Assembly (NCBI RefSeq): GCF_030546575.1 | Contig: NZ_JAUOTN010000004.1 | Coordinates: forward strand, 1 to 64,000 | Reading direction: 5' to 3' | Length of the DNA stretch: 64,000 nt | From: Pontibacter coccineus | GTDB lineage: Bacteria > Bacteroidota > Bacteroidia > Cytophagales > Hymenobacteraceae | Shown: positions 17,777 through 25,599 of the stretch, one piece after another | Layout of the letters: the number at the start of each line of letters is the position of its first letter | How positions within the stretch are numbered: the first letter of the stretch is position 1 | Translations under genes and position numbers: made by a program | The notes under the pieces: generated by a model | What the model was told of the DNA's origin: nothing | The model's database searches: none | What the model saw: only the letters and a program-made list of their open reading frames with translations

Positions 17777-19348
17777 ATGCTGGAGCCCATCTTCAGGGCC
17801 CTGCCAAGGCTATATGCTGTCCTGACCCCGGATCTTGTCATCGTTGAAATCACCGATATATTGCTGAAAGGGCTACACCTGACACGCGAGCAGATCTTAG
17901 GGCACTCCCTGTTTGATCTGTTTCCGAACAACCCCAACCAACCTGAATCCCGGGTAGCTGTGATGGAATGCCTGCAGCATGCCCTGGTACACAAAGAGCC
18001 TTTTCACAATCCCAGGCTCCGCTACGACATCCAGTTAGGCGCTGGTTACGAGGAGCGCTACTGGAGTGCGACCACTGTACCTGTGCTGAACGACGCAAAG
18101 GAAGTGCAGTACCTCATTCACGAGGTGATCGACGTAACCGACAAGATCCTGGTCGAGCGCCTGCATCAGCAGCATCAGGAACAACTGCACCTGATCAGCA
18201 ACGCAACCAAGGCAGTAGCCTGGGAATATGACATTGCAACCGATCGCATGACGTGGGGAGAGGGCCTTCAGGAAGTATTTGGCTACAAGCCTGAGGAAAT
18301 GAGCAGAGGTGGCGAATCCTGGGACTCGCGGGTGCACCCGGATGATTTTGAGGAGGTGCAACGCAGCATTCAACAGGCGTTGGCCAACAAAGAAAGCACC
18401 TGGACGGGCGAGTACCGTTTCAGGAAAGCAGATGGCAGTTATGCCTATATCCTGGACCAGGGCTACACAACGTACACTCCCGAAGGTGAACCCATCCGCA
18501 CCATCGGCTCCATTATCGACATCACCCAGAACCATGATACGCAGGAGGCGCTCCGGGAAAGTGACGCCCGCTTCCACCACCTGCTGGAAGTACTCCCGCA
18601 CATGGCCTGGACAGCCTCGCCAAAAGGCAAGGTACTCTTCTTCAACGACAACTGGTATAGCTATACCGGTATGCGCCGCGGTCAGACGGACGGCTGGATA
18701 GGCACCGTTCACCCGGATGACTCGGCCATGGTGCTCACCAACTGGCATGATGCAGTGGCCTCAGGCAACACCTTTGAGATAGAGTACCGCATACGCCACC
18801 ACCTGGATGGCAGGTACCGCTGGTTTCTGGAGCGCGGTCTGCCCATGCGCGACGCTAACGGAAACATCACGCTCTGGATCGGCACCTACACGGATATAGA
18901 TGATCAGAAGAATACGGCAGATGAGCGTGACGATGACAAGCTGGAGAGCATGCTGCGCCTTGCACCTGTGCACCTGTGCCTGCTGCATGGCCCGAAGCAT
19001 GTGTGCCAATATGTAACGCCCGGCGTATACAAGCTCTATGGCAACCGCAGCTACATTGGCCGCACCGCCCGTGAGATCTGGCCGGAGCTTGAACCGATGG
19101 GTTTCTTTGAGCTGCTGCACGAGGTATACACCAAAGGGCGTACCGTGTACATCAACGAGTTCCGCACACAGATTGACCACGACTTCAACGGCAACCCGCG
19201 CGACGCTTATTTGAACTTTAAGTACCAGCCATTGTTCGACAGCACCTCCAGGGTGGAGGGCATTATGATATCGGCAATAGAGGTAACGAGCCTGGTAAAA
19301 GCCAGGCTGAGAGCCGAGGCACTGGCCAGAGGAGAATCCGGACCTTAA
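17777..19348 (+). CDS. multi-PAS sensor protein without output domain
   Basis: The ATG at 17777 (MLEPIFRALPRLYAVLTPDL) gives 523 residues. A longer in-frame reading from 17624 begins inside the mfd terminator and is rejected. Four PAS domains follow one another: 1-115 (ITDILLKGLHLTREQILGHS), about 135-255 with a PAC segment (WTGEYRFRKADGSYAYIL), about 260-385 (WTASPKGKVLFFNDNWYSYTG, IEYRIRHHLDGRYRWFLERG) and about 390-515. The protein stops where such proteins usually enter a further PAS or histidine kinase domain, so no catalytic part is present. A single-domain response regulator follows 62 bp downstream. Confidence 0.8.
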   Translation: MLEPIFRALPRLYAVLTPDLVIVEITDILLKGLHLTREQILGHSLFDLFPNNPNQPESRVAVMECLQHALVHKEPFHNPRLRYDIQLGAGYEERYWSATTVPVLNDAKEVQYLIHEVIDVTDKILVERLHQQHQEQLHLISNATKAVAWEYDIATDRMTWGEGLQEVFGYKPEEMSRGGESWDSRVHPDDFEEVQRSIQQALANKESTWTGEYRFRKADGSYAYILDQGYTTYTPEGEPIRTIGSIIDITQNHDTQEALRESDARFHHLLEVLPHMAWTASPKGKVLFFNDNWYSYTGMRRGQTDGWIGTVHPDDSAMVLTNWHDAVASGNTFEIEYRIRHHLDGRYRWFLERGLPMRDANGNITLWIGTYTDIDDQKNTADERDDDKLESMLRLAPVHLCLLHGPKHVCQYVTPGVYKLYGNRSYIGRTAREIWPELEPMGFFELLHEVYTKGRTVYINEFRTQIDHDFNGNPRDAYLNFKYQPLFDSTSRVEGIMISAIEVTSLVKARLRAEALARGESGP

Positions 19349-19357
19349 TTTTTTAAC

Positions 19358-19387
19358 TTTGTTTAAAACAAAAAAGGCCATAATTTG
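19358..19387 (+). promoter_or_regulatory. Bacteroidota-type promoter for the response regulator
   Basis: TTTG at 19358-19361, exactly 19 bases, then TAATTTG at 19381-19387, close to the TTTG-N19-TAnnTTTG consensus of the Bacteroidota housekeeping sigma factor. It sits 24 bp before the response-regulator ATG, so that gene can be expressed separately from the PAS gene. Confidence 0.5.
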
Positions 19388-19410
19388 TAAAAGAACTCAA
19401 AATACCAATT

Positions 19411-19818
19411 ATGAAATCTGTAAAGACTATCCTGCTGATAGACGACGACGATACAACCAATTACCTGAACCAGCGCCTGCTCTCCCGTATGGAGGCGGCA
19501 ACCGACATCAGGGTGGTGACCAATGGTGAAGAAGCCCTCGACTACCTGAACAAAGCCTTCAACGGCGAGGAGAACTATCCGAAGCCAGACCTTATTTTTG
19601 TTGACATCAAAATGTCAGTGATGGATGGCTTTGAGTTTCTGGATGAGTACCAGCGCTTTGAAGAGGACAAAAAGCTACGCACTGTGATGCTCATGCTCAC
19701 CTCGTCGGCCAGCTTTTATGACCTGGAGCGACTTAAGAAATACCCGGAGGTACGCAGGCACTACTCCAAGCCCCTGGCCGAGGCCGATGTGCGCGAGATC
19801 ATGGAGACCTATTTTTAA
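19411..19818 (+). CDS. single-domain response regulator (CheY-like)
   Basis: 135 residues forming just a receiver domain. It has the acidic pocket DDDD (11-14), the phosphorylatable aspartate in LIFVDIKMSVMDGFEFL, the conserved LTSSAS after strand four and the K of HYSKPL after strand five. This is the Rcp1-type small regulator often paired with PAS histidine kinases in Bacteroidota. The PAS gene before it has no kinase domain, so its phosphodonor must be encoded elsewhere. A strong terminator follows. Confidence 0.9.
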   Translation: MKSVKTILLIDDDDTTNYLNQRLLSRMEAATDIRVVTNGEEALDYLNKAFNGEENYPKPDLIFVDIKMSVMDGFEFLDEYQRFEEDKKLRTVMLMLTSSASFYDLERLKKYPEVRRHYSKPLAEADVREIMETYF

Positions 19819-19840
19819 TAGGTTCCAATTTTATAGTTCA

Positions 19841-19873
19841 AGAGGCGCCCTCACAAGGGGCGCCTCTTTTTTT
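19841..19873 (+). terminator. Rho-independent terminator
   Basis: AGAGGCGCCC (19841-19850) pairs with GGGCGCCTCT (19858-19867), followed by a run of T. Confidence 0.92.
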
Positions 19874-19975
19874 ATACCAGGGCCCGTGCCAACAATAGCC
19901 CCCGTAAACCGTAAAAAATAACGCCACCGTTAAATGGCACAAGATAAAGGCATCTATTATTAAACAAATAAAACT

Positions 19976-20806
19976 ATGAGAAACGACGCAGAGCACCACG
20001 ACAAACCGGGCGATTACAACCAGCGCATCGGCCGTGAGCTATACAACAAAGACAGAGAACAGGAGCACCCGCAGCGCTACAGCTACAGAGGACAGGGTGA
20101 ACGTCAAAAGAAATGGGATGAGGGCAACTACTTCCACACCGGACCCAGCCCACGCGGCGCGCAGGACCGTAACCGGCATGCGGAAAGCGGACATCATTAC
20201 ACAGGCAACAGACCAGCCCCTTACCAGAGCGACCGGGGCACATACCAGACGGGCCACTATGGCAACCGCAGCGAAAGCCCTTACCGCAACGAGAGCCAAT
20301 ACCTGAACCATGGCTACAGAGGCCCGGGAAGCAGCAGCCAGCAACCTTACCAACAGCAGAGGGGCGGCGGGGCGCAGCCGGGCAATTACAACGAGCCCCC
20401 AACCTCGCAGGACAGCCTGTGGCGCGAGGGGCCGGGCAGCCGCAGCCGTTACAAGGAAGACGACTACCGTTACGGCAGCGGCTCGCACAACTGGTACAGC
20501 GAAGGCCGCTACTCTCCGGACGTGGAGCCGGAGCACCAGGACAAGCGTGGCTTCTTTAAGCGCGTGCGCGACACCTGGGACGACATCATGCAGTCTGACA
20601 ACCCCGACTACGAGCCACACAACAGATACGACCCCGAGCGCCGTGCCGAGCAGTTGAGTACCCGCCAGCGCTACAGCGGGGAGTCGTTCCGCGACCGCAA
20701 CTTTGACCGCGGCTACGAAGGCGGACCGCGCTGGGCCGATGAAACCGACTCCGGTAGCGATAATTATTACAAAGATGCTGGCAGAAACCAACGCAACCGC
20801 CGCTAA
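19976..20806 (+). CDS. highly hydrophilic, low-complexity R/Y/G/D/N-rich protein
   Basis: 276 residues with almost no hydrophobic amino acids apart from tyrosine. Arg, Tyr, Gly, Asp, Asn, Gln, Ser and His dominate, with loose repeats of the RxxYxxG type (NRPAPYQSDRGTYQTGHYGN; YRNESQYLNHGYRG). Only one segment looks folded: GFFKRVRDTWDDIMQSD (about 182-198). No signal peptide. The composition is like intrinsically disordered hydrophilins linked to desiccation or osmotic stress, or to nucleic-acid condensates; this is inference. A second, differently composed hydrophilic protein follows. Own terminator. Confidence 0.7.
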   Translation: MRNDAEHHDKPGDYNQRIGRELYNKDREQEHPQRYSYRGQGERQKKWDEGNYFHTGPSPRGAQDRNRHAESGHHYTGNRPAPYQSDRGTYQTGHYGNRSESPYRNESQYLNHGYRGPGSSSQQPYQQQRGGGAQPGNYNEPPTSQDSLWREGPGSRSRYKEDDYRYGSGSHNWYSEGRYSPDVEPEHQDKRGFFKRVRDTWDDIMQSDNPDYEPHNRYDPERRAEQLSTRQRYSGESFRDRNFDRGYEGGPRWADETDSGSDNYYKDAGRNQRNRR

Positions 20807-20854
20807 TGCGTATAGCAGACAGATTAGGTTACTTTGGTAGTAGATTAGTAATAG

Positions 20855-20889
20855 AGGCAGCTCACCGGCATCGGCGGGCTGCCTTTTTT
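20855..20889 (+). terminator. Rho-independent terminator
   Basis: AGGCAGC at 20855 pairs with GCTGCCT around a GC-rich loop, followed by six T residues. Confidence 0.8.
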
Positions 20890-21044
20890 CGTGCTGGATC
20901 TATACCCTGATAAACATCAGGCTCCTGTGCCCGTACATAAAACTCGGTGCTGCGCCATACCTGACGGTAGCCCTTTTGAGCGAAGCCACCTGCGGCACCA
21001 GCACTTCATTTTAAGACATCTTAGAAATTTAAAAGTAAAAAGAT

Positions 21045-21488
21045 ATGCATCACGAGGAAGAAAGAAGACATCATGAGCGGCACGGACGCCCAGGCCGTCC
21101 GCACTCAAGCCACGAAAGGGAGCAGCAGAACTTTCGTAGCCGTTGGGAAGAACCCACGCCTTTTATGCACGATCGGGAGAGAAGGCACCACGAAGAAGAA
21201 ATGCGCATGCGGCACGAGCAGGAGCGGCACGAATACCGACAGCGGCAAAGCGAGCACCGGCAACATGAGAACATAAACCGGCACCTGCACGGTTTTTCAG
21301 ATGACCACCACACGCCTTACAGAAGAGATGAGCACCGTAACTGGCGTGATGGCGGCCAGCACAATGAGGCTGAAAATCAACATGCCCGTGACAGGTGGCA
21401 GCAGCAGGAGCAGCTTCCCCCCCTACGCGAGCAGCGCCACCGGCAGCAGAGCCGACGCGAAGAAGACTGGGATGAGCGCGGCTGGTAA
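21045..21488 (+). CDS. His/Arg/Glu/Gln-rich low-complexity protein
   Basis: 147 residues starting MHHEEERRHHERHGRPGRPH. It is composed almost entirely of His, Arg, Glu, Gln and Asp, with the only tryptophans in RSRWEEP, NWRDGG, RWQQQEQ and a terminal WDERGW. Helical charge patterning (RERRHHEEEMRMRHEQERHEYRQRQ) suggests a single long charged helix or disorder. Histidine density could bind metal ions, but no defined site is visible. The preceding AT-rich AAAAGTAAAAAG leader supports this start. Stands next to another hydrophilic low-complexity gene; function unknown. Confidence 0.6.
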   Translation: MHHEEERRHHERHGRPGRPHSSHEREQQNFRSRWEEPTPFMHDRERRHHEEEMRMRHEQERHEYRQRQSEHRQHENINRHLHGFSDDHHTPYRRDEHRNWRDGGQHNEAENQHARDRWQQQEQLPPLREQRHRQQSRREEDWDERGW

Positions 21489-21502
21489 AGGTGCTGCGCC
21501 AT

Positions 21503-22090
21503 TTAGAAACGCTTCCTGAACCCGGCACCGAACGACACCAGTTCTGGTATGCCGGGGACCAGGTTAAGCGACAAGTCATATTGCCCTTTTAGGTGATAAT
21601 TATACTCGAACTCACCGCCGTACCAGTAAAACTTGTACTGCCAGTCACCGCTGCGATTAAAGTAGCCATCGTCTTCGTAGCCTTGCAGTCTGTTCCAATC
21701 GCGGCGGTAGACCAGGGTGGGGCCGAACCCACCGTTGAGTGAGTGCCGCCCTGTCCTGAAAATCTGCCCGCGCCAACCCAGGTGCGTGAAGCCTGCCAGC
21801 GATGAGGCGCAGTCGGAGTACAGCCCCTGCTCTACCCGCACACTTATGACGTCGCGCACCACAAAGCGTTCGTAGCCTACTATACCTCCAAAATTGAGCA
21901 CAGCTATACCTTTCCGGTCGAGCCTGTTTTTGAACAGCTCCGGGTAAGACGTTTGGCGCAGGTGCATCGACAAGCCGAAGAATTTTACGGTAAAGGCGTT
22001 TTTATAAGCAGGAGGCGACTGCGCCCACCCCGAAGGTATAAGCTGACAGCACAAAAACAGAAGAAGTACAAAACGTATAAAATGCTGCAT
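21503..22090 (-). CDS. hypothetical outer-membrane beta-barrel protein
   Basis: 195 residues with signal peptide MQHFIRFVLLLFLCCQLIPS (cleavage near GWA-Q). Alternating aromatic and glycine strands follow (VGYERFVVRDVISVRVEQGLY; FYWYGGEFEYNYHLKGQYDLSLNLVPG), with a C-terminal phenylalanine (GAGFRKRF), as in outer-membrane barrels. About eight strands could be formed. No family recognised. It is divergent from the uracil-DNA glycosylase gene. Confidence 0.65.
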   Translation of the reverse strand: MQHFIRFVLLLFLCCQLIPSGWAQSPPAYKNAFTVKFFGLSMHLRQTSYPELFKNRLDRKGIAVLNFGGIVGYERFVVRDVISVRVEQGLYSDCASSLAGFTHLGWRGQIFRTGRHSLNGGFGPTLVYRRDWNRLQGYEDDGYFNRSGDWQYKFYWYGGEFEYNYHLKGQYDLSLNLVPGIPELVSFGAGFRKRF

Positions 22091-22137
22091 ACAACCTGAT
22101 TATACAGGATAAAGCGCATTTTGTTAGCAGTTCGCTC

Positions 22138-22145
22138 TACCTTTG
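22138..22145 (+). promoter_or_regulatory. -7 element (TAnnTTTG) close to a start codon
   Basis: TACCTTTG fits the Bacteroidota -7 consensus exactly and ends 9 bases before the ATG at 22155, so the glycosylase message would be almost leaderless. No good -33 element at 19-base spacing is visible. Confidence 0.4.
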
Positions 22146-22154
22146 CATCCAGTT

Positions 22155-22739
22155 ATGACCGCTTCCCTAGACATTTTACTTGAGCAGGTACGCGCCTGCC
22201 GCCTCTGTGCCGAACACCTGCCGCATGGCCCCCGGCCTGTGCTGCGGGCGGCTCCCACTGCACGTCTGCTGATCGTGGGGCAGGCGCCCGGCACCCGGGT
22301 GCACGCCAGCGGCATCCCCTGGGACGACCAGAGCGGCAAGCGCCTCCGGCAGTGGATGGGTATAGCCCCCGAGGTGTTTTATGACGAGCAACAGGTGGCC
22401 ATCATCCCGATGGGCTTCTGCTACCCCGGCAAGGGCAAAAGCGGCGACCTGCCGCCCCGCCCCGAGTGCGCCCGCCACTGGCACCAGCAACTTTTGCCGC
22501 TGCTCCCCAACATTCAGCTCACTTTGCTGGTAGGCAAATATGCGCAGGACTACTTTCTGGGTGAGAGAGCCAGACCTTCCTTAACCGAAACCGTAACTAA
22601 TTGGGTCGATTATCTGCCTGCGTACATGCCCCTGCCCCATCCTTCGCCGCGCAACCAGTTCTGGCTGCGACGCAACCCCTGGTTTGAGCAGGAGGCTATA
22701 CCTGTGCTGCAGCAGCTCGTGGCGCAGGCCCTCGGCTAA
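22155..22739 (+). CDS. uracil-DNA glycosylase family protein with Fe-S cysteines
   Basis: 194 residues from the ATG at 22155; a TTG four codons earlier overlaps the likely promoter. It would excise uracil or related damaged bases. The water-activating motif VGQAPGTR and the distal HPSPRN motif are present. Cysteines 15, 18, 89 and 105 have the C-x2-C...C-x15-C spacing of the 4Fe-4S cluster of family 4/5 glycosylases (RACRLCAEH; GFCYPG; RPECARH). In GQAPG the second residue after G is Ala where family 4 has E/D, so substrate range may differ. Divergent from a barrel gene. Confidence 0.85.
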   Translation: MTASLDILLEQVRACRLCAEHLPHGPRPVLRAAPTARLLIVGQAPGTRVHASGIPWDDQSGKRLRQWMGIAPEVFYDEQQVAIIPMGFCYPGKGKSGDLPPRPECARHWHQQLLPLLPNIQLTLLVGKYAQDYFLGERARPSLTETVTNWVDYLPAYMPLPHPSPRNQFWLRRNPWFEQEAIPVLQQLVAQALG

Positions 22740-22746
22740 TTTTTAC

Positions 22747-22776
22747 TTGGAATATTCCCTTTAACTTCTATCTTCG
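22747..22776 (+). promoter_or_regulatory. Bacteroidota-type promoter for the aminotransferase
   Basis: TTG at 22747-22749, 19 bases, then TATCTTCG at 22769-22776 (one mismatch to TAnnTTTG), 23 bp before the aminotransferase ATG. Confidence 0.5.
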
Positions 22777-22799
22777 TTCATCGGTACAAAACCCTCCTT

Positions 22800-23948
22800 A
22801 TGATCAACTACCCAAGCAGCAAACTACCTGATGTCGGCACCAGTATTTTCGCTGTGATGTCGGCGCTGGCCAACGAGCACGGTGCCATTAACCTGTCGCA
22901 GGGCTTTCCGGATTTTAACTGCCCCGAGGAGCTGATCGCGCTGGTGACCAGGTATATGCAGGAAGGCTACAACCAGTACGCCCCCATGCCCGGCATGCCG
23001 GCTTTGCGCCACAAGATCAGCGAGAAGACGGAGAAGGTATACGGCTACCGTCCGGACCCGGACCAGGAAGTAACGGTCACGTCCGGCGCCACGGAGGCGC
23101 TGTTTGCCGCCATCACGGCGGTGGTAAAGCCCGGCGACGAAGTAGTGGTGCTGGAGCCCTGCTACGACAGCTACGCACCTGCCATCCGCCTGGCAGGCGG
23201 CATCCCCATTTACGTGCCCCTGGCTATACCTGATTTCAGCATCGACTGGGACTTGTTGAAAAAGAACATCTCAAGCCGCACCCGCCTGATCATCATCAAC
23301 ACGCCACACAACCCAACCGGCGCCGTGATTCCGCGCAAAGACCTGGAGAAGTTGGCCAACCTGACAGACGGCACTGATATCCTGATATTGAGCGACGAGG
23401 TATACGAGCACATGGTCTTTGACGGAAAGGAGCACGTGAGCGCCCTGCAGGTGGAGTCGCTGCGGCAGCGGGCCTTTGTGATCTCGTCTTTCGGGAAAAC
23501 CTACCACACCACCGGCTGGAAGATTGGCTATGTGGTAGCGCCACCTGCGCTCACGGCAGAGCTGCGCAAAATGCACCAGTTCATCACCTTCAGCACTGTC
23601 ACGCCTCTGCAGCTGGCCATTGCCGACTACATGGACAACGAGGAGCACTACCGCTCCCTCCCCGACTTTTACCAGGCCAAGCGCGACCTGTTCTGTGAGC
23701 TGGTGAAGCCGTCACGGTTCGAGCTCATACCTTCGGCAGGCACCTATTTCCAGTTGCTGAAGTACGATGCCATCTCTCAAGAGCATGACCTGGACTTTGC
23801 CAAGCGCCTGACCCAAGAAATCGGCGTGGCCTCTGTCCCAGTTTCGGCCTTCTACCACAACAAAACCGACCACCGCTACCTGCGCTTCTGCTTTGCCAAA
23901 AGTGAGGAGACGCTGAGGCAAGCGGCGGATCGGTTGGTGAAGCTTTGA
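22800..23948 (+). CDS. methionine/glutamine-type aminotransferase (YbdL-like)
   Basis: A 382-residue PLP-dependent fold type I enzyme. It has NLSQGFPDFNCP near the N-terminus, the substrate loop YNQYAPMPGMPALR, VTVTSGATEAL, NTPHNPTGAV, LSDEVYEHMVFD, the PLP lysine K233 in SFGKTYHTTGWKIGY and the terminal YLRFCFAKSEETL. These match the methionine aminotransferase/kynurenine aminotransferase group (glutamine transaminase K). It would transaminate 2-oxo-4-methylthiobutyrate with glutamine. The omega-amidase gene lies 505 bp downstream on the same strand, which fits the two-step pathway. Confidence 0.9.
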   Translation: MINYPSSKLPDVGTSIFAVMSALANEHGAINLSQGFPDFNCPEELIALVTRYMQEGYNQYAPMPGMPALRHKISEKTEKVYGYRPDPDQEVTVTSGATEALFAAITAVVKPGDEVVVLEPCYDSYAPAIRLAGGIPIYVPLAIPDFSIDWDLLKKNISSRTRLIIINTPHNPTGAVIPRKDLEKLANLTDGTDILILSDEVYEHMVFDGKEHVSALQVESLRQRAFVISSFGKTYHTTGWKIGYVVAPPALTAELRKMHQFITFSTVTPLQLAIADYMDNEEHYRSLPDFYQAKRDLFCELVKPSRFELIPSAGTYFQLLKYDAISQEHDLDFAKRLTQEIGVASVPVSAFYHNKTDHRYLRFCFAKSEETLRQAADRLVKL

Positions 23949-24453
23949 TTGGGTAAATTGTTGATAGTCGATGGTTGATGGTTTTAAATCTATTTCTGTA
24001 AAAACCAACTTCACCAAAGTGTACGAAGCCACTCTCTGCTGTTGGGACGAACGGGCCTCGATCAAGAGCATTCAGCTAATGGAGGTAGGCAGACATAGGT
24101 ACAAGCCTCTTACAACGCTACCACTGGCAGGTATAGCAATAGTAACTTGCCCCTTGAGCTATGAAACAAATCACTTTAGCCATGTGCACAAAACGACACT
24201 CCACTGTTCGAGCGTTCAGCGAGTTTGGAGGGTCTTGACTTTTTTGCCTACTTTTTGTGTCAAGACAAAAAGTAGGTCCCGGCCGGACAGGCCAAGCTAT
24301 AGAACAATACAAGTTAAGCGAAGCAACAGTAGAAGATTCGAAGCAAGAGCTTATCTAACTTTTACCCAAGATTCTTTCAGAATGACAAAAGGGTTAGCTT
24401 GGGATAAAATGTCAGTACAACCGTAAAACGTTATTCCTTATACCTATCACCTT
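23949..24453. other. non-coding gap with repeats
   Basis: No credible gene. It holds one copy of a dispersed repeat (24121-24304), a GTCATTCT-family repeat half (24365-24393) and one iterated-motif copy at 24131. Short open frames here are produced by the repeat. Confidence 0.7.
24121..24304. repeat. dispersed repeat family A, copy 1
   Basis: About 180 bp resembling 31721-31907 along its whole length. The most conserved part is CTCCACTGTTCGAGCGTTCA and following bases. It contains two mutually exclusive hairpins: CTACTTTTTGT/ACAAAAAGTAG and GTCTTGAC/GTCAAGAC share the same bases. It starts with an iterated motif. Confidence 0.8.
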
Positions 24454-25230
24454 ATGCAAGACCTCCGCATCACCATCATCCAAACCGCGCTGCACTGGCA
24501 GGACGCCCCCGCTAATCGAAACATGTTCTCAGAAAAGCTTGCAACAGTAGCACCTGCTACTGACCTGATCGTGCTGCCTGAGATGTTCACGACCGGTTTT
24601 AGCATGGACGCGGCCGGATTGGCAGAAGATGCGGAAGGTCCCACCCTGCAGTGGATGCAGGAGGAAGCGGCCAGGTATAGCGCCGTGCTGACCGGTAGCG
24701 TGATGGTGAAAGAAGGGGACAACTATTACAACAGACTCTACTGGGTGCGCCCCGACGGCTCGTACGAGCATTACGACAAGCGTCACTTGTTCCGGATGGC
24801 CAAGGAGCACCATAGCTATACCCCGGGCAAAGAAAAGCTGCTGATAGAATTGAAGGGCTGGAACATCTGCCCGCTGGTGTGCTACGATTTGCGTTTCCCG
24901 GTTTGGAGCCGCAACACGAATAGCCAATATGATCTGCTGCTATACGTCGCCAACTGGCCGAAGCCCCGGGCGAATGCCTGGAGCACGCTCCTGCAGGCCC
25001 GCGCCATCGAAAACCTGAGCTATGTAGTGGGCGTGAACCGGGTCGGAACCGACGGCAACGGGCACCCCTATTCCGGCGACTCGGCCATCATCCACCCCAA
25101 GGGACATAAGCTGCTCGAGACAACCGAGGCGGAAGGTATACACACCATCACTTTGAGTAAACAGGAATTGACAGATTTTCGGGAGGCTTTCCCGGCGCAC
25201 CTCGATGCCGATGATTTTACGCTAAATTGA
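24454..25230 (+). CDS. omega-amidase, nitrilase family (YafV/NIT2-like)
   Basis: 258 residues with the nitrilase catalytic triad E43 (LPEMFTTGF), K109 (HYDKRHLF) and C143 (PLVCYDLRFP). Nearby NWPKPRANAW and GVNRVGTDGNGHPYSGDS are typical of the YafV/NIT2 branch. It would hydrolyse 2-oxoglutaramate to 2-oxoglutarate and ammonia, which pulls the glutamine transaminase reaction forward. The aminotransferase gene upstream is the expected partner in methionine salvage. The last 9 bases overlap the convergent gene. Confidence 0.88.
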   Translation: MQDLRITIIQTALHWQDAPANRNMFSEKLATVAPATDLIVLPEMFTTGFSMDAAGLAEDAEGPTLQWMQEEAARYSAVLTGSVMVKEGDNYYNRLYWVRPDGSYEHYDKRHLFRMAKEHHSYTPGKEKLLIELKGWNICPLVCYDLRFPVWSRNTNSQYDLLLYVANWPKPRANAWSTLLQARAIENLSYVVGVNRVGTDGNGHPYSGDSAIIHPKGHKLLETTEAEGIHTITLSKQELTDFREAFPAHLDADDFTLN

Positions 25231-25599
25231 TCCTGTCAGGAACTGGCGCAGCGCCTCTTCGTCAGCCAGTAAGGTATAGGCTATACCTGGCCGGGCCTGC
25301 AACATGCGCAGCAAACGCGACTGCTGACCAATAAGCAGCATGCGCCGCTGCGCGTGCGGCAAAAGCAATTCATCGAGCAGCGGCATCAATCGGCTCAGGT
25401 CTCCTGCACCACTCTTCACACACACCACCGTCTCCGGATTTTCCTGCAGCAGGCGCACGGCGTACTGCTGCAAGGTGGCATCAGAGTTTGCATCCACGTC
25501 AAAGACAGGTATAGCCGGAACGTGCTCCCGCACCATTTTGAGGATGGGCTTGTCGAAAGCGGTTTCCTCCGAGAGGTCTACGAACAGAAAGGCTTGCAT
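25222..25599 (-). CDS. hypothetical cytoplasmic protein, coupled to the VCBS-repeat gene
   Basis: 125 residues starting MQAFLFVDLSEETAFDKPI, with an alternating alpha/beta pattern (PAIPVFDVDANSDATLQQYAVRLLQE; ETVVCVKSGAG; RRMLLIGQQSRLLRML). It may have a small Rossmann-like fold, but no known motif is present. Its ATG overlaps the TGA of the long upstream gene (TGATG), which indicates translational coupling to a secreted protein although it has no signal itself. Its 3' end overlaps the omega-amidase by 9 nt. Contains an iterated-motif doublet at 25272-25288. Confidence 0.65.
   Translation of the reverse strand: MQAFLFVDLSEETAFDKPILKMVREHVPAIPVFDVDANSDATLQQYAVRLLQENPETVVCVKSGAGDLSRLMPLLDELLLPHAQRRMLLIGQQSRLLRMLQARPGIAYTLLADEEALRQFLTGSI

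Noticed and set aside
20039-20791. 250-residue minus-strand frame opposite the hydrophilic gene
   Set aside because: It is a shadow of the GC-rich low-complexity gene; the plus strand has leader, composition and terminator that fit a real gene.
20891-21076. 61-residue frame between the two hydrophilic genes
   Set aside because: Overlaps the next gene start and terminator region and lacks protein-like features.
24118-24312. Open frame on the minus strand in the repeat at 24.2 kb (contains KSRQKSQDPPNSLNART)
   Set aside because: It is produced by the dispersed repeat, has no start context and no protein-like composition; such frames are typical annotation artefacts.
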